Shown piece by piece: positions 22,891 through 36,017 of a stretch of 64,000 nucleotides of DNA; the first letter of the stretch is position 1; each line of letters starts with the position of its first letter. The notes under the pieces were generated by a model. That model had not been told where the DNA came from. It did no database searches and saw only the letters and a list, made by a program, of their open reading frames with translations. The position numbers and the translations under genes are program-made. The stretch is from Cloeon dipterum (lineage: Eukaryota; Arthropoda; Insecta; Ephemeroptera; Baetidae), in the NCBI RefSeq assembly GCF_949628265.1, contig NC_088790.1:4964545-5028544 (forward strand). The letters run 5' to 3'.

Positions 22891-25559
22891 ATGACTTCGT
22901 CCGAGGATGTGTTGTTGCAAGTCTCAAATGTACGGTATCAAAAGAAAACCGGCACACTTTACGTAATGAACGAAAGACTGGCGTGGATGATGGACAATAG
23001 GGACACAGTGTCTGTGAGTCATCGTTACGCAGATATTAAACGTAAATAAAATCGGACACTTCCATGCATGATTTAATATTTTTTCTCTCCAACAGTACAA
23101 AAAATCAGCCCGGAAGGAAAAGCAAAAATTCAGCTTCAAGTAGTTCTCCATGACAATGCAGCATCGACGTTTCAGTTTACGAATGTTGGTGGACAAGCTG
23201 AGCAAATTAGAGAACGAGACAGTGTCAAGGACCTTCTGATGCAACTCTTACCCAAATTTAAGAGAAAAGTCAATAAGGAGCTGGAGGAGAAAAACAAGTA
23301 GATAAAATAGGGTTATATAATAAGAAGTTCTGCTGAAACTTTTTTATCGTTCTCAGGCTGCTAACAGACAACCCAACACTCCTCCAACTGTACAAGGATC
23401 TTGTGATTTCTAAAGTTATTACCTCAGAAGAATTTTGGTCACAGCATGCGCCAAAATACGTGAAGGAGAATGTGGGCAACAAACAGCCAATAGGCGTGTC
23501 TGGAGCTTTTTTGGTAATTACAAGTTGGCTACTGCATGTTATCTGGAAACCATAGCATGAAATTAAGCTGTTTTTATTAAATTGGAGAGTAGCATATATT
23601 TAAATGATTGAGAGGTAAACTAGGTCAGTCTATAAACTACAATTAATTTATTTATCTAATTTGACTGATTTATGCTCATTATTTTGTGCTGTTTATTCAC
23701 AGGCTGATATTAAGCCACAAACTGATGGATGCAATGGCCTTAAGTACAAACTAACTTCAGATATTATCGAGTCAATCTTCAAAACATACCCAGCAGTGAG
23801 AAGGAAGCACATGGAATACGTACCTCACAAGATGTCCGAATCCGAGTTCTGGACCAAATTTTTCCAGTCGCACTATTTTCACAGAGACCGGATCCACTCT
23901 GGCAATAAAGATATTTTTACAGAATGTGCCAAAATTGATGACCAAGGTAGCCTTATTGTACTGTTTGGCCGTACCAACAGTTTATTTCTTAAATCTTCTC
24001 AGACATGGACAAAGAAATTGACTCGGGCATCAAAGATCCTCTAGTTGATATCAACAGCTTTGGTGATACAACTTTTGGCGAGGGCTTTGGAGTGGGATCC
24101 GACACTCCTGCCAACTCGCACACAGGCAACATTGTCCATCAGAATATGATCAAAAGGTTCGTAATTAAATTTGATGTTAATTTGTAGCTCTGTAGACGGT
24201 TTTACTAATTAAACAATAACAAGGATTAAAACCATTAATGATTTTGTGCAGGTTCAACCAGCATTCCTTCATGGTGCTCAAAGCATGTCAGCATTCAATA
24301 ACAGAAAATGGAACTGCTGAAAATGGCCAAAAAGATGCGCACACCTCAAGTACAGTGGCAAAACATGACGGTGATGATGAAGATGTGACAGTTACTAAAA
24401 AGGTTAGTGTCCACTAGTAAATTATCTAGGAGAGCGCACCTAATAATCTGAAAAAAGTATAATTATTTCTGACATGCACCCTGCAGAGTATTGAATTGAA
24501 ATTTTCTAAAGGAAAATCTTTCTTAATATAATAATAATCTATTAATAAGGGTTTCAAGCTCAAATCTTGGACTTCAGTTAAAGGCTGTTGAAGTTTCTAG
24601 ACCATAGAAAGTTTGTAGACAAAGAAAGAAATACACACATAGTTGTAATATTTGAATTTGAGGAAACCTTGATGGCTCTTCTCTACATGGAAAATGATTC
24701 AAAGTATTATTATATACAATTTTAAATTTTAGCCAAAATTAACCTTGAGACTGTGAAACCTGTCTTATTTCTGCCTGCGATTTACCCCCAGAAATTCAAA
24801 TTTAGACTTTTAGATTTCTGTATTTAGGTGTTCTTTCCTAATAATTTAAGTAAGTTCCTTATTTCAATTATTTGCCACACAGAGACGCATCCAGGAGAAG
24901 TTGACTTATGATGATCTGGAAAGTTCTACCTCCAATGTAGCTGCTTGCCTAAATTTGTCTCGTGTGGATCGCTACTTGCATGGACCAATCATGGATACCA
25001 ACTCAAGTGCCGATGTCCCTGCAGAAAAAGTTAGCTCATCCGTCATGCGGGAGCTTATACGATTGATGGAATCACCACTTGGATCTTCCCACCAAAACCC
25101 AGCGGCCTTAATCACTCCTGCTCTTGCGATCAACGCAGTCGGAGAACTCTCTCCAGGTGGTTCCTTGATGAAAGGCTTCCAACACGAAGCGTCGGCAAGC
25201 ATGACTCCTGCGGACATTGAGACTGACCTCAAAACCCTGTATCTGTCTGTGTGTGAACTGCTGAGGCACTTTTGGGCGTGCTTCCCTCCAACAACCCCTC
25301 AATTAGAGGAAAAGGCGACCACCATGCATGAAACTCTGCACCGCTTCCATGCAGCCAAGCTCAAACCGTTCGAAGTAGAAATCAATATGAGTGTTCAGCT
25401 TGTCATATGATCATAATTAAATTTTTGTTGCAGGATCGTGTCATTCGGGAGTGCAGTCCTCTAAGCCACAACATAACTAGTCACTTGAACCAATTACTCA
25501 ACTCGGCATACAGAAAATTTGCCATATGGCAACAGCGCAAGATGCAGCACTTCAGATAG
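22891..25559 (+). CDS. GTF2H1: general transcription factor IIH subunit 1 (p62/Tfb1), complete, 8 coding exons
   Basis: Core TFIIH subunit needed for RNA polymerase II initiation and nucleotide excision repair; its PH domain binds TFIIE, XPC and activators. Exons: 22891-23041, 23096-23297, 23357-23513, 23703-23946, 24003-24156, 24252-24402, 24883-25374 and 25434-25559. They join in frame to 558 residues; human p62 is 548. The PH domain spans about 1-108 ([27 protein letters not shown]). BSD1 lies near 118-160 (EEFWSQHAP) and BSD2 near 182-233 ([19 protein letters not shown]). The conserved tail [13 protein letters not shown] ends at the stop. The exon 5 donor is unusual (AAAAG/GTTCGT), but only this site keeps the conserved MIKRFNQHS. 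The ATG is the first in frame and begins the PH domain. Confidence 0.96.
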
Positions 25560-26905
25560 CACAACAGCCCAATGATTGAATCAAACTTATTGAAGAGAAT
25601 TATATTTTTTACTAGAACACAAAAGAAGTGGTTTGACATGAACTGTTTTGATTGTGGTTGGACAGAGTGTGACCAAATTATTAAATTCTCTTGGATCTTG
25701 TATAATTATTTAATTTGCGTATCTTGTTTCATTTATGTCTGATACAATGTTTCTACCTAGACAATTCAGTAGTCAAGGGGAATTGATGTAGGGTATGTAT
25801 ATCAATTGAAATTAATCACAATTGTTGGCTTATTTAAGCTGTTCTTATTTAAAATCTCTACAATTTGCAAACTCTAAACTATACAACAATATTCAGATAA
25901 TTTTAAGGTAAATGCGGTGGAAATAGGGCTGCCACTCTCCAGGTTTCGACCGGAGATCTCCAGGTTTGGGACTGAAAAATTTAACACGGGGAGTATAGGG
26001 ATCTCGGGTTTTTAGCTTTGGAAGTCTGGTACCCCTAGGTGGAAATTTTTCTGTATTGCTGCACCTTTTTTCATGAACTTGATTACTTTCAAAGAGACCC
26101 GCGTTTCAATGTTTCAAAAAAAGGGTGTGGCTGGTTTAGCTCTTTGCCTGTGTTTATATTATTGCTGTTTGAAGTTAGACAACATGAGAATGGAAATAAC
26201 TTGAAAACAACAAAACAAAACGATACATATTTAAGTGGTAAGGTGTCGCTGATTAATTATTATCGAACAATGGACAAATCATAATTTTTAAATTGTTACA
26301 GGAGGTATATTAATACAGACGTTGTTGAAGATAGCATATATACCGTCAAGATTGAATTTTTCCACATTCTTCACTGCTACATAATATTTTCTATCTTCCA
26401 ATTTCATTCACTGTTTGCCACCGCCAATGCAGATGATTTTTTATCAATATTGACAAGGTAATTAATGCACATTATGATGCATAACTTGACACAAATATGT
26501 ACATACGTTTATGTATTATTGGCAATGAGAAGGCTCATTTATTTTCAGTTTCTTGGTTTTATTGATCATGATCATATGTATAAAGTTTAATCTTATCATA
26601 TCATAATCCCCACTTAACACAAAATATTTGGAATCTTACAAAAAATGTCCTGATAACGACAGTAGTTGCAAAGAGTGCTCTTTGCGACTTTAAAATAAAA
26701 GTCTCACTATGTCATAAGTCACAGAAAACACTTATTGCAGATAGAATTGTAATAAGAGAGTAGGATGACTTTTTGCTTCATAAGACTTTAGCTGTGTTAA
26801 AGAACAGAGGTTGAAAATCATAAGTAATCATATTAAGTAAATCATTTGAGTAAGAGAGACAGTGCAGCTTGGACCATACTCTTTTTCCCAAAATTTTTAG
26901 TGATC
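25560..26905. other. intergenic region GTF2H1 to ARB2A
   Basis: The GTF2H1 3' UTR and the ARB2A 5' region. I did not find a clear AATAAA for GTF2H1. It contains the second copy of an interspersed repeat (25926-26040). Otherwise AT-rich with no gene seen. Confidence 0.5.
25926..26040. repeat. interspersed repeat, copy 2
   Basis: Diverged copy of the element at 11440-11640, in the same orientation. It carries GGCTGCCA, GGTTTCGACCGGAGAT, GGTTTGGGAC and CTCGGGTTTTTAGCTT in the same order. It lacks the 8-bp-stem hairpin found in copy 1. Confidence 0.7.
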
Positions 26906-29900
26906 ATGGGTTCCTGTTTGTCAGGCAATAGAGACAAAAGAGACACGCCAAAAAGGAATTCTGCTAAGCGAGAAAAATCTTCTCAAGATTTGTAATTTTG
27001 AAACATGAATATATTTAGTACTCAACAGTGATTTATTCAATTTAAATTTTATTTTTATTTTAGGACCAGAGTGGTTGCATCAAGTGGCTCGCCTGTTGAA
27101 CAGACCAGCATGGATCAAACTCTTCCAGTGGATCATTGCCAGCCTGGTAATGATGGGGACGCTCCTAATTCGAACAGCGCATCATACTGTGTGCTCATGA
27201 CATCAAATGACCAATCTGATCCAACAAGGCCGCAGGTCCCTTGCACTGACAAGTCTCTTCCTCCTGTTCAAAATAATGGATTTAGGAACCAACGTTTCCC
27301 TGGTCAAGCAGGTGCTTGCAATGTTTTTTGTTTTGATCTATAGAGTTTTAAATGTTTTTCTGGGTTTCAAATTATTTAGAAAAAAATCGGGACGTAATTG
27401 CCAATGATTTTTATTATTTCCAGCCACTGATAAGAAGTCGAATCCCAATTTTGCCCCTGCTGGTCAAACTCAAACGCCAAACTCAAACGAAAAAAGCCAG
27501 TCATGGATTTCTATGAAAAATATACCAGAGCCTGAGAAGTTCCCATCTACATTGGAAGAATTTGGCTACAAGTTTAATGAAGGTAATCAATCAGTCTTCA
27601 CCACCGCCAAATTCCTACTATGTTGTATTTTAGATGGAGCTTTGAAGAAAATCATCGATAAAAAAACTGGCAAAACTGGCACAGAAAATTTTGAGTTCAA
27701 TGTTTCAAAAGACCAACGCTTCAACCAAAATCGCTATGAAGCTCTTGGAAAGGTATCAGTCACAATTTAAAATCTCAAATCATTCACTTTTTCCCCCCAA
27801 ACAGGTTGTTGATGAGCATGTCTACAAACTGATGGAAGAGGCAGGTCTAAAAAAGTTCCCTGTGCCTTTCGATGCTAAAGAGAGTGAGCCGCAAACGTTC
27901 GTGTTTGCCACGCCTGACTTTTTGAAGACTTCGGCCGATAAAAACTTGCTCATTCTCATCCACGGAAGTGGAGTTGTCAGAGCAGGTCAGTGGGCTAGAA
28001 GGTAAGCTGACAGTTCCATTTTAGACCTGATGCTCATGATACTTTGAATTATATTACTATCAAATGCAAAAAGCCTTACCTTCTAGAGCAAGGAAATATT
28101 ACTGATAATTAAACATTATTTGACAGGTATGCTAGAGCTAATATCTCGTATTTTTAATTTGTATGGTGTGAAATAGTTAGTTAGGACTCTATCAGGGCAC
28201 TCAGGCTCAGAAAACACCCTGATGTGCCAAAAATCTCGCTCCTGAGCGCCCGCGTGGCATCCAAAAGGTCGTTAAAGTGTTTACACATGGAAATTATTAC
28301 TACCGATCACTTGAGGGCTACCCTGACACCAGGGTTCAATTTCATACTGTTCTGATGCTCTTATCTGACCTCAGGGGTGACCCGAAGCATGTTTGAGGAT
28401 AAAATTTTACCGATAGTGCTAGCTATATTTTTTTATTGTCACACCTGAACTAATAAAAACACCCGTTTTCCAACCTTTTGCCCTTTTCGTATCACAAAAA
28501 CTAATAGTTTCACCACCCTGATTAAACTCACTACCTAGGACAACATTTTGTCCCCTATTTCGAACTAAGTAAAGAGGCTGTTTTTGAAATGTTTGAAATT
28601 TAAAAATAAACTAAAAAAATCACTAAATTTTGAAAAATTTTATAAGATGAATGTGCACAAATATTAAAGTTGTTGGCCGTCCGGATAGGCATCTATCGAC
28701 ACAAAGTTGAATGTTCTAGTTTCATTACAAAAATTAATCTCAATTTTGTAAACTCCGAAAGTTTATTTTTCTCAGATTTAACCTTGATTTTCTAGGCAGA
28801 AGCCACATGCTTTCTTATTTAAAAACCTCTGTAGCACCCTAACATACTAAAAATCAAATTTTGGATCAACAAAGAGTTGCAAAATCGCAGATGATAGTCA
28901 AATCTGTTGAGGAAACACCCAACTTGAAATATTTTGCATTCAGGCTCATTTTATTAATTAATTTTAACACTTTAACTTTTATTAATAAATCACTTTCAAA
29001 CTAACAGAAGAAAAATTGTCATTCCTCACCTTTAGATTTAATTTTTCTATCTTGAAAATTATTTAACTAGCCTAGTCCTTTGCAGGTTAAATTGAAATTT
29101 TAACATAAAAATTTTGCTTATCAGGCTCATCATCAACGATTGCCTAGATTCTGGAACCCAGTTGCCTTACATTAAGAAGGCGATGGAATTAGGCTATAAT
29201 GTGCTTGTGCTGAACACAAACGACAACAAAAGAGAAACACTTATCCGAGTAAGTTAAAAAGTTCGTCAGGTAAAAATATATTTGACTTTTTATATTGTTC
29301 TAGGGCAGTAAAAATCCAGTTGAACACGCACTTCACGTCTGGGACAATTATGTTGCTAAACCGAAATCAGCCAAGGTTGCCATTGTTGCTCACAGTTTCG
29401 GGGGAGTGTGCACTAGTATCTTGGTAAGTGAAAAAATAATAACTACAACTTCTTACAATTAATTTTAAACTGTTGCAATGGCAAAATTGATCTATTTTAC
29501 ATTCTTGTACAGATTCTCTTCTATATCTTTCACACTCTTCTTTTAATTTTAATACTTTTATTCGGGCATCGCTTAATTTTTGGAAATTTTATTACCGATG
29601 CGGCCAAAGGCACTTCTTGGAACTTGTCAGCGAGTAAAAGTAAATTGGGACTGCATACGCGTCTTCTACTTGACTTGACTGTGCGCATATAATACAAGTA
29701 ATAAATTTAAAAGAAGAAATAGAAAATAATTTTTTCAAAAAATGAAAAATAAATCAATTATTTTACACAGCTACGAGGTTGCCAATGGTGCCATTTCACG
29801 ATTAATTGTAACAGACTTTTGAAAGTGATTAAGCAATAGACTTATTAAACCACTAATGAGGCTATGTTTAAAAGTGGCTCATGTGTTGAAAATTGAAATG

Positions 29901-31770
29901 TCAACAGGCGCAGGAAAGACGAGAAGAATTTGCTGAAAAAGTATTTGCGGTTGCATTTACTGACTCGGTTCACGATATATTGCGCGGTGAAGATTTTAAG
30001 CATCTTCGAAATGTAAGTAGCTCATTTTGTTTAGCTTGAATTTATCTAATATCTGATTATGTGTTCAGGTTGGCAGAAACTGGTGTGCCTCAAATGTTCC
30101 TTTAGACGAAATCATTGAGGGCATGAGTAGCAGTGACATGACAACAGTGTCTGCAGGTGATTTGAAAAAAATAATTTGATCCTACCAAATCTGATTTAAG
30201 CCACACTGACTATCTTGCTGTTTAAAATAGTTTTAATCAGTCTAAATTGAATTTTTCAGTCTGCATACCATATTTCATGATGATTGGATAAAAATTGCTC
30301 ATTTATGTAAGTTTAACATGGGGATCGCCTTCAGACGAAACACAAAAAATGTTCTGCTTTGAAACTCTAAAAAGTTAGAAATGATTTTACGAATCTTTTC
30401 CTTCTAATTTCACGAAAGATTACATGTTTGAGGCAAAAAAATTAGCATTCTCGAGTGAAACTAACCCATGGTTGCCTTGTTCGTCCATCTAAAGGAATTC
30501 AAGTTTGGCATTATTTAAGTTTTCAAATATTTTTTTTTTACTATAGCACAATTTAGAAACATTAATTTGTGGTCGATTGAAACGCCCTTGTACTCCTTGC
30601 GTGTTGATACAAAAAAATAAGATGCTGCATTTTATATCATTGCTGATAGGATATATATTATAATATGTAGAAGTTTCACTCAGCAGGTGGAATCGAACCA
30701 CTCCGCCGTTAGGCGGCTACAGGTTTGAAGCCTGCACTCCGGACCACCGAAGCTCAGCTGAGCACTGATAGTTTTTGTCAATTCCACACTTGTACTGAAG
30801 GATGGCTTAGACGGTCACATTTAGGCTTAAAATGAATTTTAATCGGCTTTACTTTATATCTTGCCCAATGTTTGCTTTCAATCATTTTTTAGAAGGTTGG
30901 TAGTTTATGCCAAAATCTAAAATCAAGATTTGTCGGATATACTCACTAAAAATATTTTTTCTCGAATGGCTGTACCCGGTATATGGAATACTGTGAGCAT
31001 GTACCCCTGTTAGTTAGGCAATCGTGTGTTTGTTTTTTCTTATCATCGAAACGTGGGCTTCAAGTGGACACGTGATCCAAGTTGCAAGCGGTTCTTAAAT
31101 GTTCTACCAATAAAACAGAAAAATTCTCTAAATTTGATTAATTACAGGCAACAATTTAACTTAATTTGATCTGCAAAGGAGTAAAATCGCAATTAAATTT
31201 CTGAATATGCCTATTTCTCTTAAAATTAAACGGTTATCAATGATTTTTTTACTTGATTTTGGTTCCTATCGTTGCGATCTATCCAACGGTGTGCGAATTA
31301 TAAGCAAAATTTCCCTCCTTGCGAAATAAATCGTTATTTTACAATAAGGAGACAGTGCTCACCGCTTTATTTAGCGCAGATTTAAACTAAAATTTTCAAA
31401 ATTTTAAGCTCTTCAAATCATACTAAGAACTAATTTATTTTTTACAAGCGATTATTTCCACTTGCGCTATTCTTTTTTTTCATGCACATTATCTATCTCG
31501 TTGTACGTATTATTTGTCAAAATGGGAAACAAACAAAGCTGGCGGTGTAAGTGGCTGTGGCTTTTCAAGTGAACACACAAGTATCTGACCAACTAGCGGG
31601 GTGCCTTTTTGCGGCCTCTTGACTCTTTAACAGCAGATGTGCGAAAAAGTGTCACAGATGGCCATTTCATTCATTCTGATGTTTGCTTCGCAGGTCACAC
31701 AGTGCACGAGTGGACCTCTTATGCGGCATTCGAGTCCGTTTTTAAGTACATTGAAGAGAAGAGAGCCTAG
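26906..31770 (+). CDS. ARB2A: ARB2A/FAM172A-like protein (Arb2 alpha/beta-hydrolase-like domain), complete, 10 coding exons
   Basis: Homologue of FAM172A/ARB2A, linked in mammals to Argonaute-2 transport and co-transcriptional splicing. Exons: 26906-26991, 27064-27311, 27424-27582, 27634-27752, 27805-28001, 29125-29248, 29304-29423, 29908-30012, 30069-30156 and 31694-31770; 440 residues, phases consistent. Residues about 150-440 form the Arb2 domain: [30 protein letters not shown] (oxyanion-type HGSG) and IVAHSFGG with the nucleophile-elbow serine near 342, then FTDSVHD and a late VHEW histidine. Residues 1-150 are a low-complexity extension not found in human FAM172A. It begins MGSCLSG, which fits the MGxxxS myristoylation signal with an adjacent cysteine. 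The start is the only upstream in-frame ATG and precedes a phase-2 donor. Exon 1 is the least certain part. Confidence 0.92.
28002..29124 (+). other. ARB2A intron 5
   Basis: A 1.1-kb AT-rich intron between the HGSG-containing exon and the [10 protein letters not shown] exon. I see no coding frame or RNA gene. Confidence 0.6.
30157..31693 (+). other. ARB2A intron 9, host of the tRNA-Sec
   Basis: This 1.5-kb intron precedes the last coding exon. It contains the antisense selenocysteine tRNA at 30677-30763. The rest is AT-rich with no other feature recognised. Confidence 0.7.
30677..30763 (-). tRNA. tRNA-Sec: selenocysteine tRNA, anticodon TCA (tRNA-Sec)
   Basis: An 87-nt tRNA that reads in-frame UGA codons as selenocysteine when a SECIS element is present. 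The anticodon TCA is at 30726-30728 (complement). The 7-bp acceptor GCTCAGC/GCTGAGT pairs fully (one G-U) and is extended by the U-U and G-C positions typical of tRNA-Sec; the discriminator is G. The D stem has 6 bp (CTTCGG/CCGGAG), a tRNA-Sec hallmark. The anticodon arm CAGGCTTCAAACCTG is identical to the animal consensus. The long variable arm is CCGCC-TAAC-GGCGG, and the T arm is GTGG-TTCGATT-CCAC. It is encoded antisense in an ARB2A intron. I see no TATA box at the usual position near -30. The nearest T run for termination is about 60 nt past the 3' end. Confidence 0.96.
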
Positions 31771-32011
31771 CCTGCCTTTGATGCCAATGGGAAACCTGGA
31801 AATTACTTTTATTCAGAATATCAAGTCAAGGTGGCATCTCGATCAAACAGCAAAAAAGCAGACGGGAACACTACAGGGGTGGACACCGAAAATTTATTTT
31901 AATTCCATGATTAAACTGATATAATTATTACTCTTACAATATGTTACCACAGGCTGATAATGTGTTTTTTAAATCACAAATAATGTAACCATTAATTTTT
32001 TGTTTATTTGA

Positions 32012-32017
32012 AATAAA
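32012..32017 (+). terminator. AATAAA poly(A) signal of ARB2A
   Basis: Canonical hexamer about 240 bp past the ARB2A stop codon, the first one downstream on this strand. Confidence 0.55.
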
Positions 32018-35000
32018 CGCCTTTATTTGAATTATTGGTATTTTTAATGTTCCAAACCAAGAATCTCACGTTGCTTGGAATCCAAACGCATATTAATTCA
32101 ATTAATTTGATTTTTTTACTACCACCCTATATATACAGTGTTTGAAATAAATTGAAACATTAAACAAGTTTTCGTTACTGGTGCGGTGTCCGAGTTAGGG
32201 CATCTGGAAAAACAATTTCCCGAAAGAGCCGTGATTACGAGCAATTGAAATAGCCATAATAAAGCTTGATGTATTGAAAACAATCATAGCAAATATTTAC
32301 GCTCTACTATATACTAGCCGTTAAATTTCTACAAGCGAATTTCCCAGGGAAAATATGGGGATCATTACGATTTTCCAATCTTTCGATTCGTCTTGAGAAG
32401 ATGCAAAATATGCTAAGTGTATTGAAATCCAACCACATTTCTAGAAATTAGGGTAGTTTAAAATTATTAAAAATTAAGGAGGCATTATCATAAATCACTA
32501 TAGAAAGAACTGTCTTTTTTTGCAAATTTCCATCTTTTATCCAACACTATTAAATAGAAGCGAAAAAACACCGTAATTTTCGGATTAAAAAATGCACTTC
32601 CCTTGTAGGTAATTCTTTTTTAAGTCATATTAGGCTCTATCAGCCGATTTTCGTGATGATCATCTTGAGATAGCATTAACAATAACCAGGTAAATCACTA
32701 GGCAGTTCCTCACTTCCTCCTACATGCTTGCTTCCATTATTGTCGGACTTGTAAGCAGCATGAGTTGATGCCTAAAACAATGGGATGTTGTTGCTTTACT
32801 GCTCTCGCTTCTTCCCACGACGACTGATTAGAGTCTGATCCTGTTTTTACTTTCTGGACAAAGGGCCTCCTTCATATGGCGAGCGTGGCCGCACGCTCTT
32901 TGCTTAAAGCATCTCTAGGCAAATGATGAAGATGAATTACTTGTTGAAAAGAATATTGACATAATAAAAAGAGACTTTGAACAACGCGTATATTTTTTCA
33001 TTTATTTTTCTGATGCGTATCCAAAAATGAACCAAAATCAACTATGAAAAAGGAATAAACCGTACAAAATCGATTAGTTGCAGCCACTAGAAAGATACAC
33101 AGCTATTTTGCTTCTTAAAGATAAATCAGATTTTAACTCTTTGATTTAGCTTTTTACAGAAGAGTATCATTTTGAGCTTGTGAGTTTTTGTTAGGAAAGG
33201 TTTGCATCACATATAGGGTCAATGAAATTTTTTTCGTTACTTCGTTTCCTCTTTTCAACTGTTGCTCAGTCAGCAGGATTGAAGTTTCCAACATTCGCTC
33301 TATCTGTGGTATGAATTTCAGTCCAACGTGTTCGAAAATGGTATTAAATTTGTTGGCATTATGATTTAAGGGGTCAGGTACGATGAAATTCAGTCCAGAA
33401 TCGAGTTTCTCGTGGCGAAAACGACACCAAAGTAAATAAACTTCAAAATTACACTCCCGGGGGCGGGGGATGGGTTCCAGCCCCCGACCTTGACCTCCAA
33501 AAGACATGATTTTCAATCCAATTTGAGGCAAATCCGCTCTTAATCTGAACAAAAATTTTAGCTTTAAAAAAATATCGATTTTCTTAAAAATGCGAAAAAA
33601 ATTACACCAAATTTTTCTTTTACGTTATTGCTACGTGTATGGGCCACATTTTGTCTCTTTAGCATTTTCCAACTGTTATGCTTTGGGGTATATGCCAGAC
33701 TTTGTTGAAAAAATCGACCTGATTTTTGAGACCTTGACCTTTAACCTACGAAGTAATCCACCATAGAAAGGTTGTTGCAAGTCAAATGTATAAGTTTTTT
33801 GTAACAAATTTTTGGACATTCCTCAATCTGAACAAAAATTACAACCCTCCAAAATATCCCCTTTTCAAAAACCGTCAATTTTGAGTCGCTCCTGTAAACA
33901 GGAAATTTTAGGAAATTTGATCCTATATTTTAGAATGCGACAACCACTCCACAATTTTCGAGTTTATTTCATATTTTCTTGATAGCGCTCCTTACATACT
34001 CTTTGGATTTTTTGGCGTGCAGTATATTTCTGGTTTACCCTCGATATCACAGCTCGAGCCTATTTTTGCTCAGCAAAAATCGCGCAGTGCGAATTATAAA
34101 GAAATAAGTGTATATATGTATATATATTGAAAAGACACCGGAGCAAAAAAGTGTCTCGATCGGCGTCTCGGCTCGAGCGTAATCACATTTTGTGCCAAGT
34201 GCCTAGAGTGTATTTATTAGTGGTAGTGAGCTATTTAGACATGCTCTGGCCTTTAGCCTGAAAATACGGATATGTCGTGACCTCCGCGCGGAGTTTAGTT
34301 ACTCGCTCGTCGGACGACGGAGCGGCCAACCGACCGACTGTGCTCTGCACGGCTATTGATAGACCCCTTTAGAACAATGCTATTGTCTCGGGTGGACGAT
34401 TCATTAAAAGTAAGCAGCGCAAGTAGCTCTCTTCGTGCGGCAGGCAGGGGTTACAAACTCTGCAGCTTCTTTTCAAATTCCTGGCCCAACCTCTTGTTTG
34501 CACGCACCATCAATTAAACGTTTTTTCGCTTGGCTGAAACACTTCAAAAAGTCACATTCGTCCGTCTCACTCACAAGTAATAATAATAAAAATAATAAAA
34601 AAAAACAGGCACTTGTGTGTGTCTGTACAACTGTGTACGCGGCCATATACCTGTTGGCTCCAATTCAACGCCGCAGAATAAATTATTTTTAATGGTGTTG
34701 GGGTGCCGACCAAACGAGGGTCAAGCGAAAATTTATTTTCGCCCTTTCTGTAGTCGGTGTCATAAAATACGACCCTGTTAAAATTTAGAAAGGGAAATTG
34801 AGCATTTGCAGCAAGTGATCTGTGCAGGAGACTAATGAGATGCTATAAACTTGCGCACAGCGTATTTTGCAACTTTGTTGTATATTTTAGTTTCTCTAGT
34901 GCTCTAGGGTTCTTGAAGCAGCTTTCTTTTCAAATTGGTTTTTGCTATCATTTTCTATAAATTTCCAAGTAATTTTGAATAACTTCAGAGTAATTTGGAT

Positions 35001-36017
35001 ATTTTATTTTAAATCTGACGTAAATTAGCCTTTAAAAAATGTTTTAGCTTCTCTGCTTATTGGGTACGATTGATGATGAAAATTATTTTTTATGACTCGA
35101 ATTTGAATATATTTAATAATAATACAAAATAACCTTCAACTCCTCTGATCTGCGGGGTAGTTTTTGAAACAATTCATGATTTTTGAGAATAAATAACTTT
35201 GCCTCGAGTGATGCTATACAGACTCCAACCAAACACTATATTTTGCATGACCTAAAGAGGATTGTTCATTCGATCCTTCCCTTTCTGGAATCAAAAATAT
35301 TTTTTTATATATCTTGTACATAATTAAACAATAAATTAAAGTCTTTTGTCCTGTTCCGGTGACAAATTTTCTATTCATCCCTTTCTGTATGAGCCAGTTT
35401 TCACCGTAAAAAAAATGCAAATTTCAGGAAAGAATGCCAGTCTGCCGCAGCTCAAAATCTTGAGACTACCAGGTTCATAGAGGAAACAAAACATTAAACC
35501 TTAAAAATCCCTCTTTTGAATTTTTTTGCTTGAAATTAAAAACTCAAACTCACGTGAGCTAATGCATAAATTAAAAATTAAAATAGGAAACTGATACTCC
35601 AGACTGAAATAATGAACACAGACAAAAAAATAAAAAAGAAAAATGCTGATAGTAATTTCAAAATTCAACTTTTTATAAATCTCAAGCACATTAATCAGAT
35701 TTCAATGAATTAAAAAGTTAGAATTGTAGGAATTGAAGTGATAAACAAGAGTCCAGGAATTAAATGTCTATGGTTGTATTCTTTTTTTCATTTTCTGCTT
35801 CCCAAAATGTTTTGGCAGAGCTCTTTAGACCGAATTTTATTGTCATTTTGATATGACACTTCTTTGCACGCATTTTTCCACTCTGTTGCATTTTGATAAT
35901 TCATCTTGGACGGAGGAAGGTGGTCTAACGTTTAGTTGAAATAGTTCGTGTGGATTCGCTCCACTCGCGGTGAGGATCAGCGTGAAGCACGCGTCGGGTC
36001 CATAATCCCCGCCCGCT

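Noticed and set aside
33154..33552. 132-residue minus-strand frame
   Set aside because: It contains no recognisable domain and lies in repeat-like sequence with related blocks nearby. It looks like chance or decayed repeat coding.
34100..34692. Possible promoter and short coding gene
   Set aside because: The 85-residue frame encodes low-complexity Asn/Lys from an AT-rich run, and no splice-linked partner exon was found.
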